This document shows positions 35,024-44,569 of a stretch of DNA of 64,000 nucleotides, piece by piece. The stretch's first letter is position 1. Every line of letters starts with the position of its first letter. Origin of the DNA: Canna indica (lineage: Eukaryota > Streptophyta > Magnoliopsida > Zingiberales > Cannaceae). Under the pieces are notes generated by a model that was not told where the DNA came from, made no database searches, and was given only the letters and a program-made list of their open reading frames with translations. The translations under genes and the position numbers were made by a program. The DNA lies in contig CP136890.1 of assembly GCA_034359265.1 (NCBI GenBank), positions 103,255,501-103,319,500 of the forward strand, written 5' to 3'.

Positions 35024-38000
35024 CTACATGTTGCAGTAAAGGCGGGAGAAAGAAAACAAGGAGTTGATAAGTTCGGCCACTCCTCGACTACGATCTTCGA
35101 AGCATCGACGGTTTCTTTCCCCCCAGATGAACCAACTCCAAACCAAGAGAATCCTGAACCTGTGTAAGTTGATTTTGTTTGGCTGGCTCCGACGATAAAG
35201 ATCTGAAGCCCATGCCAAGTTGAAGAAAGGAGTATTCAGCATGTGTAACCAGAGACTCCAAGCTTCTTGAGAGTAACGGCAACGAGAGAACAAGTGCTTG
35301 TGAGATTCTGGCAATGAGAGGCAGAGAGTACAAGAAGTGTCAATGGTCATTCCCCACCCCGCCAACTTGTCCCGAGTCAGCAATCTCTTGCGGATCCAAA
35401 GCCAACCGAAAATAGCAACCTTAGGTGGGAAAGAAGATTGCCATACCCAATCCGAAGTGGGATCCTCAATCCCCCTATAGACCAGAATACGATACAGAGA
35501 CTTGGTAGAGAAGAGCCGATCTGGGGACCATTTCCAAAGAATGAGATCGTCGCCGTCCGAGTGTTGGATGTTGTCAAGCATAAGAACCAGGCCTTGGAGA
35601 TGACTTGGATTCATAAAGGATGAGAACTGAATATTCCAACCAATGAAGCTACCCTGAGCGTTGAAAAGTCTAGCATCTGCGATAGAAATATTCTTGTTTG
35701 AAACAAATCTATACAACCTAGGAAACCTCTCAACCAAGCTCAAACTTCCACCCCAAGGTTCACGCCAAAGTTTAATAGAAGAGCCACACCCAACCTTGTA
35801 ATCCAGTCCACATTTGAATAGATCTTGAGCTTTGATGATCGATCTCCAGGCTGGAGACGCCAGGCTAGAAGTCCAAGAATCGAACCACTCCTTTGATCCC
35901 AAAGAGGCTCCACGAATAACCTTAGTCCACATGAGGTCCGGACGTTGAATGAATTTCCAAATCCATGCACCAAGACGAGCTAGGTTGTGAGCTTTGAGGT
36001 TGATAATTCCCAATCCTCCTTGCGATCGTGGACAAGTCACTGATTCCCAACGAACGAGGCATTTCCCCCGGCAAGAAGAGGTATCCGTGCCTACCCAAAA
36101 GAATTTCCTTCGACGACAATCAATCTTTTTAATTACCCATGCAGGCGCTTTGAAGACCGAAAGGATGTAGCTCGGGCCACTTGAAATAGTGCTGTTAATT
36201 AGCGTAAGACGCCCCGCTCGAGAAAGGAGAGCCCCCTTCCAACCACTTAGTCTTTTGTCAATACGGTTGATGACTGAGTTCCAATCAGTCTTGAGAAGAT
36301 TGCCGATGCGCAGAGGCAGCCCCAAATAGGTGAAGGGAAAGGAACCCGATGCAAAACCAAAAAAAGCAGCCGTATCTTGAGCCAAGGAAATGTTATCTTG
36401 CAGATGGAGAACACATGTTTTAGACGGGTTAACTCGAAGACCCGAAGCAAGGCCGAAACACCGCAAAAGCAATCGAAGGTTGTATAGAGCCTCGTTACAA
36501 TTTGAGGAAAAGATAATCAAATCATCGGCGAACATGGAGTGAGAAACACCTCCGTGGACAACATGTCCAAGGACACCTTCTAGAAATCCATTCTCGATCC
36601 CCTGGGAGAGGAGAGAAGAAAGGCAATCCAAAGCAAGATTGAATAAGAACGGGGATAGAGAATTACCTTGACGAACCCCCCTCTTATGACGAAAAGTATT
36701 AGAAGAAGTGCCATTAATAAGCAGCGCTGATTCCGTAAGGAGAATGTGCTTAACCCAACCAATCCAAAGAGAGGAGAATCCACGAGCCGACAACATACCG
36801 AAGATGAAGTCCCAACTAATCGAATCAAAGGCCTTCATGAAATCAATTTTGAATAGGAAGCCATCCTCTCCCCTCTTGTGGCACGCCCACACGGTTTCGT
36901 GAACAGTGAAGAAGCTATCGAGAGCGCTCCTTCCCGCCGTGAAGGCCCCCTGATGCTTGCTGATTAATCCCTCCATATGAGGTTTAATTCGACGAGCGAG
37001 AAGTTTGGAAAAAATACGAACAATACTATGTTCCAAACTGATCGGACGAAAATCTTTCATGTTGCGAGCTCCTGGAAGTTTAGGAATCAGTACAATGTAA
37101 GCCGTATTGACCTTCTGAAGGAGCTTCGGGTTGAGGAAAATGGCTTGGAGAATATCAAGCAGATCAAGTTTAATAATGTCCCAGAATATAGTGAAGAACT
37201 CGTTTGTTAATCCGTCTGGGCCCGGCGATTTGTAGGAGCCCAATTCAAAAATAGTATCATGAAGTTCTTCTATTGAAAAAGGAGCATCCAAAACATGATC
37301 TTCTGATAACCGAGCAATGCCAAGAGAACTCCAATTTATCTCAAGAGCAATCGAAGACTGATGGCCAAGCAAGGAACGGTAAAAACGAAGGAATTCCAGC
37401 TTGATATCATTGTGATCCTCAATCAGTCCAGAAGGACCGTCTATAGAGTGAATCCAATTAGATTTCCTGGTGTTAGAAGCCCATTGTTGAAAAAACCTGG
37501 TATTTCGGTCACCTTCATGGACCCACCTTTGTTTTGCCCGCTGTCGCCAAAATAAATCTTCAGATTCATACAATGTATCCAACCGAAGCTTGGTATCCCT
37601 GAAAACTACCATCTCCTGGTCATTAAGCCCAGCCGTCTCAGCTTTTGAACTAAGAGAGGTCACATGATCCTCGAGGGAACGTCTTTGCTTTCTCAAATCT
37701 AAACGTTGGAAGGAGGACCATTGGCGAATGATCTTTCGAAGAGATCTCCAACGAGCCAACCAAGTATCGAGGGGATTGAGCCCCCCTTGATAACCTTCCC
37801 AGCTTCTTGCAATAATCTCACGAAAGGAATACGAACGAAACCATGATAACTCCATTCGAAAGATCTTTCCTTGTGGTGGCAGATGAGAGTGAGAACAGAA
37901 AAGAAGGAAATTGTGGTCAGATAATTTCTTATCGCCACCCTTCACCATGGATGTCGAAATCAAATTGGAGGCTGACAAGGACATAAGCACTCGATCAAGC

Positions 38001-38602
38001 TTCGCAAGCCGAGGAACACTTTGCCCATTGCTCCAAGTGAATTGAAGTCCAGCTATGTGGAGGTCCAGAAGACAAGAATTGGCCACGATCCTAGAGAAAC
38101 AAGCAGAATCTCCCCGGTGGCCAATACAATTTCTGCGCTCATGAAGACCCATCGTGACATTAAAATCACCACCAAGAATAAGAGGAGTGGAGCAATTGGA
38201 GATGAAATTAGATAGTTCGGTGAAGAAGGCCGCACGCAGGGAATGCCTTGGTGGACCATAAATGCTAGCAATCGGAAAGGTGAGCCCTGATTTTATGAAG
38301 GTCAAGGTGGCTGCGATAATGAACTGCCCCTTAAAAGAATTTACCTCGTCCCATAAAGCAGAGTTCCAAATCAACAATTGCCCACCCGCCAATCCCACAG
38401 CATCAATGGAGATGAAAGAACATTTCTTAAAACCAGAAATTTGCTTGATTTTAATTGCTGAAACATCTGCTAATTTTGTTTCTTGCAGTGCCAAAAGAGA
38501 ACAATTTAAGTCCTGTCTAGTGCGTTTACACATATAACGCTTTGATAGACGGGAGAGACCTCGAACATTCCAAAACAACAAGTTAAAGTTGGAGACTGAC
38601 AT
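35024..38602 (-). CDS. LINE ORF2: AP endonuclease and reverse transcriptase
   Basis: The open frame extends from 38635 (1203 codons). The ATG at 38602 (MSVSNFNLLFWNVRGLS) is preferred because it opens the conserved endonuclease start. Endonuclease motifs: WNVRGL, LALQETKL, SIYGPP, GGDFNVT and SDHNFLLF, giving the Asn, Glu, Asp-Asn and Asp-His catalytic set. Reverse transcriptase motifs: PGPDGLTNEFF, DFRPISLEHSIVRIFSK, HQGAFTAGRSALD, KIDFMKAFDSISW, GVRQGNSLSPFLFNL and the FADD active site (SMFADDLIIFSS). A zf-RVT type Cys/His region (CTLCLSLPESHKHLFSRC) is near the C terminus. The product nicks target DNA and copies the RNA in place. It starts 8 to 41 nt after the ORF1 stop, so reinitiation or a bicistronic mechanism is likely. 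No frameshift or internal stop is seen. Confidence 0.93.
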   Translation of the reverse strand: MSVSNFNLLFWNVRGLSRLSKRYMCKRTRQDLNCSLLALQETKLADVSAIKIKQISGFKKCSFISIDAVGLAGGQLLIWNSALWDEVNSFKGQFIIAATLTFIKSGLTFPIASIYGPPRHSLRAAFFTELSNFISNCSTPLILGGDFNVTMGLHERRNCIGHRGDSACFSRIVANSCLLDLHIAGLQFTWSNGQSVPRLAKLDRVLMSLSASNLISTSMVKGGDKKLSDHNFLLFCSHSHLPPQGKIFRMELSWFRSYSFREIIARSWEGYQGGLNPLDTWLARWRSLRKIIRQWSSFQRLDLRKQRRSLEDHVTSLSSKAETAGLNDQEMVVFRDTKLRLDTLYESEDLFWRQRAKQRWVHEGDRNTRFFQQWASNTRKSNWIHSIDGPSGLIEDHNDIKLEFLRFYRSLLGHQSSIALEINWSSLGIARLSEDHVLDAPFSIEELHDTIFELGSYKSPGPDGLTNEFFTIFWDIIKLDLLDILQAIFLNPKLLQKVNTAYIVLIPKLPGARNMKDFRPISLEHSIVRIFSKLLARRIKPHMEGLISKHQGAFTAGRSALDSFFTVHETVWACHKRGEDGFLFKIDFMKAFDSISWDFIFGMLSARGFSSLWIGWVKHILLTESALLINGTSSNTFRHKRGVRQGNSLSPFLFNLALDCLSSLLSQGIENGFLEGVLGHVVHGGVSHSMFADDLIIFSSNCNEALYNLRLLLRCFGLASGLRVNPSKTCVLHLQDNISLAQDTAAFFGFASGSFPFTYLGLPLRIGNLLKTDWNSVINRIDKRLSGWKGALLSRAGRLTLINSTISSGPSYILSVFKAPAWVIKKIDCRRRKFFWVGTDTSSCRGKCLVRWESVTCPRSQGGLGIINLKAHNLARLGAWIWKFIQRPDLMWTKVIRGASLGSKEWFDSWTSSLASPAWRSIIKAQDLFKCGLDYKVGCGSSIKLWREPWGGSLSLVERFPRLYRFVSNKNISIADARLFNAQGSFIGWNIQFSSFMNPSHLQGLVLMLDNIQHSDGDDLILWKWSPDRLFSTKSLYRILVYRGIEDPTSDWVWQSSFPPKVAIFGWLWIRKRLLTRDKLAGWGMTIDTSCTLCLSLPESHKHLFSRCRYSQEAWSLWLHMLNTPFFNLAWASDLYRRSQPNKINLHRFRILLVWSWFIWGERNRRCFEDRSRGVAELINSLFSFSRLYCNM

Positions 38603-38643
38603 AAGAAAAAAAAGACAACCAGACTGGGAAAACATCCTGCGTA

Positions 38644-41091
38644 CTAAGCATCACACTCATCCCTGGGTATTAATTCAGCCTCGACAAGAGACAGGTTGTT
38701 GTTGCAGATGAACCCAAGCGCTTCAGCTTGCCGCGAGACCGACAGAGAGCTCAGGTCAGTCACCATTCGGAGATGACTAAGACCAAGAGCGGTGGAAGCC
38801 GGGGGAGGAGAGGCAGAAGATGCATGAGGGGATGTCCTATTCTCGATCTCCAATAGACGAGCTTTTCGATCAGAGGCTTTAGTAAGGCAATCTTCAGTTG
38901 ATCCGATCGATAGAAGGCGCGCGCTGCGCCGGAGGAGGCTGCTCGAAGGAGCCTTCGCGGCAGGGGAGGTGGCCCTAGGACGACGAGCATAATGCTGCAA
39001 AGGAGGTCGGGTGATCTCCTCCATCTCCGAGCATGCAGCGAAGATCTCCGACGAGGGAGAGCAAGCAGCCTCAAGCACCGTCAAAGGCTCCATCTGATGT
39101 TGCTGCGAAGAAGACTCACCATGGGGCAATGGAGCAGATTGGAGAGCGTCTGATATTAGAGAGGGGGCCTTAGACCCGCCAGACGTAAGCTGAAGGTCCA
39201 ACGGGTTAAACACCTCAACCGGATTCGGGCAAGTAATATAATTAGAGAGAGAAGACCGGATCCGAGTCCTACAGGGAGATTGGACCAACGATTCCTTGCC
39301 CTTGAAAGGGCCCAAAACAGAGGGCCCATCCAAACCCTCAAAAGAAAGGCACAAGTTACGTGGCCCAGAGAAAATGGAGCAGAAGAGAGATAGGGCACAC
39401 GCCAACCATGGAAGCGCTGCAGAGGAGTGCGGCGCAGTAACTAGGGGCAGAGACGAGAGAGGCGGTAGATCTGCACAATCACCAGGCTGTCGAGGTTGAC
39501 AAGCATTAGGAACGGCAACTCGCGAGAACGAGGAGTTAATGGTGGCTGTCTCTGTCGAAATCTCGAGCCCCGCACCCAGGAACCGTGTCGAGGAAGGAAC
39601 CGAAGCTTTGAACAATGTCGTTGGCGCCGAAAGCATCGTCTCCGTCTCCGGCGGCATCGCCGAACACTGCAGTTCAGTAATCTTGTTGTCGTCAACGACC
39701 TCGGCAATCGGATCAGGAGCTCGGCCCGAGTAGGAACCTCGAGATCGGACATTGGAATTCAGCAAGGGACCAGGAGGAGCCACTGGAGCAGCAGGATTCA
39801 AAATATTTTCTGACAAGGAGCTCGGAGTATGATCCTCTTCCGGAGCACGAAGATCTCCAGGCCCATCAATATTGTCTTCCCGCACATCATTGAAGGGCTG
39901 ATCGTCGCCATCGTCAAAGATCCAGAGGTACCAAGCAATCTTCACGGCGACCTTGTGACGACACCCAGCGTCGTCAATGAAAATATGAAGAGGGATCCTA
40001 GCAAGATCGCTAGTGCGGATCATCACGCTGCAGGCCGAGAGCTCGGTCCAGCGGAGTGATCCTTCATCAATAGCATCGAAGGCGCCAAAACTACTGACCA
40101 GAGCGGTGATGGAGTCGACATTCCAGTAAATCATCGGCAAGCCGTCGAGCTCCAACCCAACCTTAAGATCGGGCGGGGGAATAACTGCAGTAGGGGGCTC
40201 TGCACTCCAATCGGAAATATCCAGCCGCACCTGATCCCACCAAACAGAGCGCCGACGAAGCAAAGCATTCTTGTAGTACATCTCACGGTCAGGAGCAGTG
40301 GTGATTAAGAGATGGCCGTTCGGCAAGACTCGTTGACTCCAGAGATGGGAATGACTCTGCACGTCCCGGAAGAGCGCGGCCAGGAATCCAGCGACGTCGG
40401 CCCTAGCCGGAAGGCGGCCCCTGACGCGAACAATAATGCAACGAGTCGCCAGGTATTCAGCTCTGCGGAGAGTTGAGTCCGAGTTAGGCATGAAGACAAA
40501 AAGCTCTGGCGTGCGATCCTCCATGATGGTTTTGGCGGCGATTGAAGGGGAATCAGAAGCTTTCGAGCTCAAAACCAGGTTGGAGGCAGGAGGCTGCGAA
40601 GGAACTCTCGAACTTGAAGACAGACAGGGAGCAGCAGAAGGCATTGAATGCTTGATCGAGGAGTTGGTGTGCAATGGACGATTTCGATGAGATACAGCAT
40701 TGGCATCCGAAATGATCCGTGCTCGGCTAGACACAGAACAAGCGGCCGCCAGATGGCCAACACCACGGCATTTATAGCAAACCACCCGATTTCTGCATTT
40801 AAAGCTGGGATGCCCCTCCTTGAAGCAGCGAAAACATCTTCCCTCCTTTCTCAGCCTAGAGAAGAAGGACGAGAAGGAAGGAGGTTCGACATGGGAGGCT
40901 GCAGGGGCGATCCTCAAGGAATTTCGAGAAGAAGCAGAAGAACGATCAGACCTCAGGGCTTCTGCGAAAGAGGTACCAGTAGCGATCCATCTGTGCGCCG
41001 ACGGCTTGGGCGCGTCGGCGAAGGAAACCTTCCTGTGAGCTTTGCGACGAACTGTTATCCATTCCGCGTCGCGATGCAGGTCTTCAGCCAT
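38644..41091 (-). CDS. LINE ORF1: nucleic-acid-binding protein with CCHC zinc knuckles
   Basis: 815 aa beginning MAEDLHRDAEWITVRR. Two adjacent zinc knuckles lie at ~95-130 (CFRCFKEGHPSFKC and CYKCRGVGHLAAAC). An RRM-like DUF4283-type region follows at ~195-390 (LATRCIIVRVRGRLPARADV, GHLLITTAPDREMYYKNALL, LDGLPMIYWNVDSITAL), with a Trp-rich end (AVKIAWYLWIFDDGDD). The rest is a low-complexity Ser/Pro/Ala-rich tail. Plant L1 ORF1 proteins package the element RNA. The frame is fully open, which is notable for a plant LINE of this length. It overlaps nothing and is followed by ORF2 after 8 nt. Confidence 0.9.
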   Translation of the reverse strand: MAEDLHRDAEWITVRRKAHRKVSFADAPKPSAHRWIATGTSFAEALRSDRSSASSRNSLRIAPAASHVEPPSFSSFFSRLRKEGRCFRCFKEGHPSFKCRNRVVCYKCRGVGHLAAACSVSSRARIISDANAVSHRNRPLHTNSSIKHSMPSAAPCLSSSSRVPSQPPASNLVLSSKASDSPSIAAKTIMEDRTPELFVFMPNSDSTLRRAEYLATRCIIVRVRGRLPARADVAGFLAALFRDVQSHSHLWSQRVLPNGHLLITTAPDREMYYKNALLRRRSVWWDQVRLDISDWSAEPPTAVIPPPDLKVGLELDGLPMIYWNVDSITALVSSFGAFDAIDEGSLRWTELSACSVMIRTSDLARIPLHIFIDDAGCRHKVAVKIAWYLWIFDDGDDQPFNDVREDNIDGPGDLRAPEEDHTPSSLSENILNPAAPVAPPGPLLNSNVRSRGSYSGRAPDPIAEVVDDNKITELQCSAMPPETETMLSAPTTLFKASVPSSTRFLGAGLEISTETATINSSFSRVAVPNACQPRQPGDCADLPPLSSLPLVTAPHSSAALPWLACALSLFCSIFSGPRNLCLSFEGLDGPSVLGPFKGKESLVQSPCRTRIRSSLSNYITCPNPVEVFNPLDLQLTSGGSKAPSLISDALQSAPLPHGESSSQQHQMEPLTVLEAACSPSSEIFAACSEMEEITRPPLQHYARRPRATSPAAKAPSSSLLRRSARLLSIGSTEDCLTKASDRKARLLEIENRTSPHASSASPPPASTALGLSHLRMVTDLSSLSVSRQAEALGFICNNNLSLVEAELIPRDECDA

Positions 41092-41103
41092 GGGTCAAGT
41101 GGT

Positions 41104-41477
41104 GAGAGAGAGAGAGATTTGGTAGATCAAATTCAACTTGTCATTTCATTCTTTTCCATAGGTATTTATAGGGCACAATAGTGTCACAATTCCAGCCAAC
41201 TAAGTGCTTGGAATTTGTTACATGGGTAATAGAAGAGAGTTAAATAGATGATGTTTTCCAAAGAGAATTAAATGCATGATGTTTCCCCATATCTCATACT
41301 TCCCAAGCACTTTAATGGTTGAAGTGTTTGGTTTGGTTTTTGCCTCTTCTTTGATAGTAGAGTCCCCGGCGAGGTGCATCTAATGAGTGGTTGGTTTGAC
41401 TTGCTGATGTGGCTGAGAAATGTTGACTTGATGATGATGTGGCTGGGGTATGCGGTTGACCAGTTGCATCTCTATCA
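41104..41477 (-). repeat. 5' LTR of the gypsy element, outer part
   Basis: Continues the LTR after the LINE from the GA tract to CATCTCTATCA, then the TATTT target duplicate. It is nearly identical to 29,600-29,976. Confidence 0.9.
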
Positions 41478-41482
41478 TATTT

Positions 41483-41582
41483 TTAGCAGCAAAATCAAAA
41501 AAAAAAAAGGGCTCGGTTATGCATTTTTCGTACCGGACCGTACCGTGTGTCGGTACAGTACGGTATCGGTATTTTAAACCTT
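41483..41582. mobile_element. hAT-type CCGGTACC MITE, copy 3, right half only
   Basis: Shares the A-rich core, the GTACCGGACCGTACCGTGTG block and the terminus ATTTTAAACCTTG with the two full copies. The left half is absent. It lies immediately outside the gypsy element, so truncation may predate or accompany that insertion. Confidence 0.75.
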
Positions 41583-43100
41583 GATTGTACCCTTCTCAAC
41601 TAGAGGGCAAGAATGATGTTGATTAAGTTTCCTCATGAGGCAACAAGAAATGTGAACAGTTGAACACCCTTGCTCATAGGAGATAGCTAGAACCATTGAG
41701 TTTAATAGAGGTTCCAAAGGAGGGTGAAAACTTCAAATAGGCTTGAGAAGAAATAAAGGCTATGAGAACGAATGGAGCAACACATGAGACAATGAAGAAA
41801 GGGAGGGTAATATAAATCACCCATTGTTAAATCATACAAAGAGAAAAGAGAAGAAAGAAAGATGAAGAGGAGAGGTAGTGTTAGGGTTGATAATTGGTAG
41901 ACAGAAAATATTGCATTCACCTCAACCTGTGGCTTGTATTAGAGAGCTCTCCAGCATCCATTCCGTTGACTTTCTTACCTTCGAAATGAAATGACGTGGG
42001 AGCCCCTTTTGCTGTGTTTTGGATGGATGTTTGCATGTTTCAAGACTACTTTTTGTCCCATGAGTGCCACAAGATTGTTGTGAGTTCTAGTGAGTTATTT
42101 TGACTTTTCTATGTGGGAAGTCTACTAACGTTGTTTCAAGATTGTTGTCCCATGACTCGCACATGCGCCTCTTTGCACCAAATGGCTGAGATGGCTAAGC
42201 TGGTGGAATAGTGCCCTCAAGCCAATTGCATGTTGATGTAATAGGGACTATTCTTTGGTAACAGATGTATGAAGCATTTGTTTTCATCATATGTTGCATT
42301 CATTATTATTATAAGATTATGATTAAGCCCATGAACTAGAGCAATAATTTTAGGGTTATGATAAGATCATGTTAGTGAGACCTAGAATCTGATAAACAGT
42401 AATTTAGAAGGTTCCTAGTCGTAGGTTCACTAAGTAAGGGATCGGTGATACATGTAAGACTAGTACACTTATTACATGCTCTAAGATAGTGGATAACTAA
42501 TCTCATTGTTAGTTATAAGGGGTCATTAATGTAAAAGTGTAGGTGCTAATTGGAGAACGAGTTCACTCAATAGATCCGCTTGAGGAATGCTTAATGGAAA
42601 CCTTACATGTATCTCAATAGGCAGTTCCTCAGGTGATAGTAAGTGTAAGTAATCCTCGTACCTGAGATAACCATAGCACTTTGTGAGTGATTTATCATTG
42701 ATGATCTATGGTTTTGGTCTACTCCGTAGCATGACTCTTTGAGACATGTGTCAGGTATTTTGCACATAGTGAGACTTTCATGGAAGTGAGTAAGTAATCA
42801 ATAGGGAATCGATTACTCCTAGTAAGAGGAGAGAATGCCCTATGTTATGTAGTGAGTATCGTCTCCGAAAATCTCCGCCGAGAGTGGATATGAAAATTAG
42901 AAAGGAGTTTCTAATGTTTCATTGAGACGATAGCTCAAGAAATCGATTACATACGAACAAGTATTAGGAACAGATGCAGGAAGCCACATAGTAGATCGCC
43001 CAGTTCTTGTTGACATAGATGCCCTAGTCAAAGAATGAAGTAGCTATCCCCTTCTCAAAGATGGTGTCCAGATTGCTTGTGGATGAGGAAGGGCATTTAA
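41583..43100. other. Unclassified repeat-like sequence
   Basis: No protein-like frame. 42,230-42,970 has the even base composition and GATAGTAAGTGTAAG / ACCTGAGATAACC style of monocot LTR or LARD sequence, but no LTR ends or primer site were identified, so this is an impression. Confidence 0.35.
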
Positions 43101-43389
43101 TCTACATGGAGATACAATCAACTCCCTCCAACAATGCCAGGTTTGCAGTTACATTGGAAGATAAAAGGGAGCTAGAGTCTTGGACCAACTCGATTAAAAA
43201 ATTCCTAGTGGGCGAGACCTTGCAGAAAAATTGAGCAGCATGGCACACCCTTAGACAAATGGTTTGACGAGGTGACCAATCGGACCATTGTCGAAGACTT
43301 TAAAAAGAAACTTAGCGAAGCAAAAAAAAAGGTCGAATGAGCTACTAGGCATAGTTTGGGTGTTACAGACAACTCTAGGGACTGAAATA

Positions 43390-43815
43390 GATGAAACCCC
43401 TTTCAGCCACTCGCATCAACCTCATCATTATCGTTGGCGAGTCAAGTGCGAAGGCTCAATTTCGAGCCATGGCAGAAGGAATTTGTGAATTGCTATGGTT
43501 GAAGATTGTATTGGATGATTTAAGGATAAAATGCAATATTTCCATGAAGCTACTTTGTGACGATAAATCTGCTTTTAGCATTGCCCAACAATCTAGTTCA
43601 ACATGGAACTAAGCATATTGAGATTGATCCACATTTCATAAAGGAAAAGTTAGACAATAGTTCCATTATTATTTCATTTGTTCACTCATATCTCAGTTAG
43701 TTAGTTAGTTAGTTAGTTAGCCGATGTGTTAACAAAAGAATTGTCCACTAAAAAAATTTAGAACCTCACCGGCAAGCTGGGAATGTTGATATCCACTCAC
43801 TAGCTTGAGGGGGAG
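43390..43815 (+). pseudogene. Ty1/copia RNase H end fragment
   Basis: The + frame reads SSAKAQFRAMAEGICELLWL and KLLCDDKSAFSIAQQSS, then broken pieces such as IDPHFIKEKLDN and ADVLTKEL. This is the tail of copia RNase H (SxAEAEYRAM, CDNKSAI, HIxxxxHFIREK, DIxTKxL). A GAGGGGGAG purine tract follows directly before an LTR start. (TTAG)n repeats near 43,695 add to the decay. RT and integrase are missing. Confidence 0.8.
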
Positions 43816-44099
43816 TGTTGTGAGATCCTACATTGATTATAATGTGTTGGAAATTCATGCAATTAATATAGTATTGAAAATAACAGTTAGTATGTAGGAA
43901 ATATTACGAGTTAATGCAACATTGGAAACAAGAAGGTCCTACGAAATAGTTTAATTCTTATTTATTGTTCTTGTAAATACAAGTTGTATTTATTTCTGCC
44001 ATGTATATAATTATCACTTGGCTGAATGACAATCCATCAAGTAACTCACTCAAACTCTCTATTATTTTCTTAGCCCTTTTTCAAGTATATATCATATCA
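43816..44099 (+). repeat. Copia 3' LTR (about 284 bp)
   Basis: Begins TGTTGTGAGATCC directly after the purine tract GAGGGGGAG. A CA end is plausible at 44,099 (ATATCATATCA), but the exact end is uncertain because no partner LTR is in the window. Confidence 0.6.
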
Positions 44100-44560
44100 A
44101 ATCTGCAAGAGAATTTTTATTGAAGTCGGAGGAATCAAATCATTAGGATTGTTTATTAATAAGAAGTATTGAAAGAAATGACTAATAAGGAGTAAGTACT
44201 AAAAGAAATTATTCTCTTTTGTGCTAATGGCGAGGAGTAAGTACTAAGTTATTGCAAGGAAATTTAATACCTATACTTACAAATTCCATTGTGTAAGAAA
44301 AATTCTAGAAACCAATGAAATATTATATTATATTATTCCACAATCCCCAAAATACTAAAAATAATTCCAAGGTGGGGCAAACACCCTACATGATAACAAT
44401 ATAAATCACAGACACAAGAAAAATGACTACTGTGACGTCATTTCTTACTCCACTTTAATATGGTGTATCAGTAATTATCCATGACTCCATGGGAAGACTA
44501 CAAAACCCACCTACATTGGAAGTGAATACCTTGCATGTAGAAATTGCATAACCATTTTTG
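44100..44560. other. Intergenic sequence
   Basis: AT-rich, with nothing recognised. Confidence 0.4.
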
Positions 44561-44569
44561 GTGGTATAG

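Larger units (their letters stand above)
34884..41103 (-). mobile_element. L1-type LINE with both ORFs open, 6.2 kb, inside a gypsy LTR
   Basis: A complete non-LTR element on the - strand. A ten-base T run at 34884-34893 is its poly(A) tail on the other strand. ORF2 and ORF1 follow, and the 5' end lies only ~12 bp before the ORF1 start, so the 5' UTR is probably shortened. Both ends abut the LTR's GAGAGAGA tract, so the target duplication is GA repeats of uncertain length. The LTR sequence continues on both sides (34767-34883 and 41104-41477). Two long undamaged ORFs inside a decayed host element indicate a younger insertion. Confidence 0.9.
29439..41477 (-). mobile_element. Ty3/gypsy chromovirus-type retrotransposon with two nested insertions
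   Basis: The element runs on the - strand. Its 3' LTR is at 29439-29976. Its 5' LTR is split into 34767-34883 and 41104-41477 by a LINE. A perfect 5-bp target duplication TATTT flanks the whole (29434-29438, 41478-41482). LTRs begin TG and end CA. The primer-binding site TTGGTATCAGAGCC follows the 5' LTR and a purine tract precedes the 3' LTR. The order gag, protease, RT, RNase H, integrase, chromodomain is the Ty3/gypsy order, and the chromodomain marks a chromovirus (Reina- or Tekay-like, undecided). Without the LINE (6.2 kb) and MITE (0.37 kb) it would be about 5.4 kb. Frameshifts and stops show it is dead. Confidence 0.92.

Noticed and set aside
38000..39800. Multiple + strand frames opposite the LINE ORFs
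   Set aside because: Shadows of the intact ORF1 and ORF2 on the - strand.
43690..43725. Possible CRISPR-like or telomere-like short repeats (TTAGTTAG...)
   Set aside because: A simple (TTAG)n microsatellite within a copia remnant, without spacers or a telomeric TTTAGGG unit.
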